Source of the DNA: Moraxellaceae bacterium
GTDB taxonomy: Bacteria > Pseudomonadota > Gammaproteobacteria > Pseudomonadales > Ketobacteraceae
Length of the DNA: 5,293 nt
Direction: 5' to 3'
Assembly: GCA_002402125.1 (NCBI GenBank)
Contig: NVVG01000002.1
Coordinates: 65,671-70,963 of the forward strand
Shown: positions 3,891-5,293 of the stretch, one piece after another
How the letters are laid out: each line of letters opens with the position of its first letter
Position numbering within the stretch: the stretch's first letter is position 1
The notes under the pieces: model-generated
Database searches by the model: none
Seen by the model: only the letters and a program-made list of their open reading frames with translations
Told to the model about the DNA's origin: nothing
Position numbers and translations under genes: made by a program

Positions 3891-5293
3891 ATGGAAAAGT
3901 TTGAAAGTTTGCAGTTGAAGTGGAAGTTGGTGTTGGGTTTTTCGATTCCCTTAATTCTAATTGTGACGATTTCAACCATCGTCTATTTTAGTTTGGGAAA
4001 ATTACTCAAGACCAGTGAATGGGTGAATCATACCTATGAAGCGATTGATCTCGGTAACAGCATTACCGGTTCCCTGGTGAATATGGAAACCGGTTTGCGA
4101 GGTTTCTTGGTCTCAGGCAAAGATGATTTCTTAGAACCCTATAACAGCGGCGTGGTGGATTTTAAGAAACGCATGGCGATGGCGAAAGAAAAAGTCGCCG
4201 ATAATGCTACTCAAGTCGGACGGCTTACGGAAGTCGAAGCGATGGAAAAACAATGGCAGAATGAGCACGTTAAAATTGCCATCGGTTATCGTCGCGAGGT
4301 GGTTGAGGGGGCTGTGGCAGCAGATACCTTTAAAGCAATTGCCGCTCGTACAGTAGGCAAAGAGAAGTTTGACGGCTTCAGAGCGGCGTTAGGGGCGTTG
4401 GATGAGGGTTTTACTAAATCTAATGATATCGAAGCCCAAAGCCTGACCAAATTACTGTTGATGGATATGATCAACCAGGAAACCGGCCAACGGGGATTTT
4501 TATTATCCGGTCAAGAAGCCTCGCTGGATCCCTACACTACGGGCATTGTGGCCTTTGAAGAACATAATCAAAGCTTGCATAACTTAATCGCCAATGCCTA
4601 TGACCGCGACGCGGCCCAGTTTAATATTAAAGCGATTAATGGCCTTATTCTTAAGTGGCAAACAGAGGTGGCCGATAAAGGTATCGAGATTAAGCGCCAA
4701 GTGGTGGCGGGTAACTCGGCCAGTGGCAGAGTGATTGCGTTCGTTAATAAAGGGGCTGGCAAGGCGCTGTTTGATCAATCCAGAGTGCACATCGATGCGT
4801 TAAATAGCGACTTCAAAAAAGCCGGCGATATACTGGCCTTGGCATTAGTGACTACACTGGCAAAGGATATGGTGGATATGGAAACCGGTTATCGGGGGTT
4901 CTTATTAACCGGTAAAGATGACTCGTTAGCGCCGTTAAAATCCGGCAAAGATGGCTTTAATCGGGTGGTTAACGAACTGAATCTGTTGGTAGCGCGCGCC
5001 TACGATACTAGCACAGCCTTACGTCAGCTCAATACAGCGGTGCAATTGGCGCGGGGCTGGAAAGTCGCTGCGGCGCAACCGGAAATCGACGCCCGTCGAG
5101 AAATGAACAAGGTGACTCGCACCATCGATGATGTCACCGGCTTTATCGAACAGGGTATCGGTAAAAAATACATGGATCAGATGCGTGGCATACTCGACGC
5201 ATTTGTCGCTGCTGAGAGCAAGCTGATTGTGGTGCGTAATGACGAGCAAATCGCTACCGCCGCAACCACCACCAACGTGACGGTATTTGGTGC
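3891..5293 (+). CDS. Membrane sensor with three tandem CHASE3 domains (3' end outside window)
   Basis: The N-terminal 467 residues of a transmembrane signalling protein, open to the window edge. A short basic cytoplasmic segment is followed by TM1 at about residues 11-36. The extracytoplasmic part holds three CHASE3-type helical-bundle modules. Each opens with the family signature: METGLRGFLVSG at 65-76, QETGQRGFLLSG at 196-207 and METGYRGFLLTG at 329-340. Each then carries a Trp (W122, W256, W390) and a Gly-Lys helix start (156-157, 290-291, 424-425), both recurring exactly every 134 residues. The sequence turns Ala/Thr-rich from about 455, where TM2 should begin. CHASE3 sensors usually continue into HAMP plus a chemoreceptor, kinase or cyclase domain; which applies here cannot be seen. 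Most CHASE3 proteins carry one copy, so three is unusual. A good GAGG ribosome binding site supports the start. It lies 423 bp after the NIT-domain gene on the same strand. Ligand unknown. Confidence 0.88.
   Translation, partial: MEKFESLQLKWKLVLGFSIPLILIVTISTIVYFSLGKLLKTSEWVNHTYEAIDLGNSITGSLVNMETGLRGFLVSGKDDFLEPYNSGVVDFKKRMAMAKEKVADNATQVGRLTEVEAMEKQWQNEHVKIAIGYRREVVEGAVAADTFKAIAARTVGKEKFDGFRAALGALDEGFTKSNDIEAQSLTKLLLMDMINQETGQRGFLLSGQEASLDPYTTGIVAFEEHNQSLHNLIANAYDRDAAQFNIKAINGLILKWQTEVADKGIEIKRQVVAGNSASGRVIAFVNKGAGKALFDQSRVHIDALNSDFKKAGDILALALVTTLAKDMVDMETGYRGFLLTGKDDSLAPLKSGKDGFNRVVNELNLLVARAYDTSTALRQLNTAVQLARGWKVAAAQPEIDARREMNKVTRTIDDVTGFIEQGIGKKYMDQMRGILDAFVAAESKLIVVRNDEQIATAATTTNVTVFG
4017..5222 (+). 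repeat. Three in-frame CHASE3-coding modules, about 402 bp each
   Basis: Module limits are approximate: residues 43-176, 177-310 and 311-444. The Trp and Gly-Lys landmarks are spaced 134 residues in both intervals; the ETG signature is spaced 131 and 133, so small indels occurred near each module's first helix. The modules are clearly diverged in protein sequence. Nucleotide identity is patchy; the longest match noticed is the 13-mer ATGGAAACCGGTT at 4083-4095 and 4875-4887. This points to an old internal duplication, not a recent one. Confidence 0.75.

Noticed and set aside
5019..5249. Minus-strand open frames inside the CHASE3 gene (also 4286-4474 and 4584-4790)
   Set aside because: They lie opposite well supported CHASE3 modules, lack family motifs and are typical antisense shadows.

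Overview
The window looks like chromosomal DNA of a motile, probably aquatic gammaproteobacterium. Base composition is moderate, coding density is lower than usual, ribosome binding sites are of Proteobacterial type, and two large membrane sensors lie side by side. The lineage is inferred from protein style, not from a marker gene. No rRNA, tRNA, CRISPR array, transposase or integrase was seen.

Left part, minus strand (1-1733). A 222-residue hemolysin III/PAQR-family integral membrane protein (1065-1733) is followed 54 bp downstream by an old yellow enzyme-type FMN oxidoreductase. The oxidoreductase starts at 1010 and runs off the window at base 1, about two dozen residues short of a usual C-terminus. 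Same strand and short gap suggest co-transcription.

Middle (1734-2384). A 651-bp divergent intergenic region lies between the hemolysin III gene (leftward) and a sensor gene (rightward). I see no convincing gene in it, but it is rich in small repeats: a 12-bp-period pair at 1953-1975, a duplicated 8-mer at 2002-2038, three inverted repeats between 2101 and 2220, and a degenerate array of 14-bp direct repeats at 2226-2308 ending about 75 bp before the sensor start.

Right part, plus strand (2385-5293). First comes a 360-residue protein with TM1, a NIT (nitrate/nitrite-sensing) type periplasmic domain and TM2. It stops 26 residues after TM2, with no HAMP or signalling domain. After a 423-bp gap holding palindromes comes a second membrane sensor (3891 to beyond the window). 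Its extracytoplasmic part is three tandem CHASE3-type modules in 134-residue register, with a Trp and a Gly-Lys pair each recurring exactly every 134 residues. Its output domain lies outside the window.

The two sensors may belong to one signalling locus, but only their adjacency and shared architecture (TM, helical sensor, TM) support this. The most notable points are the output-less NIT protein, the triple CHASE3 sensor, and the 14-bp repeat array upstream of the NIT gene.
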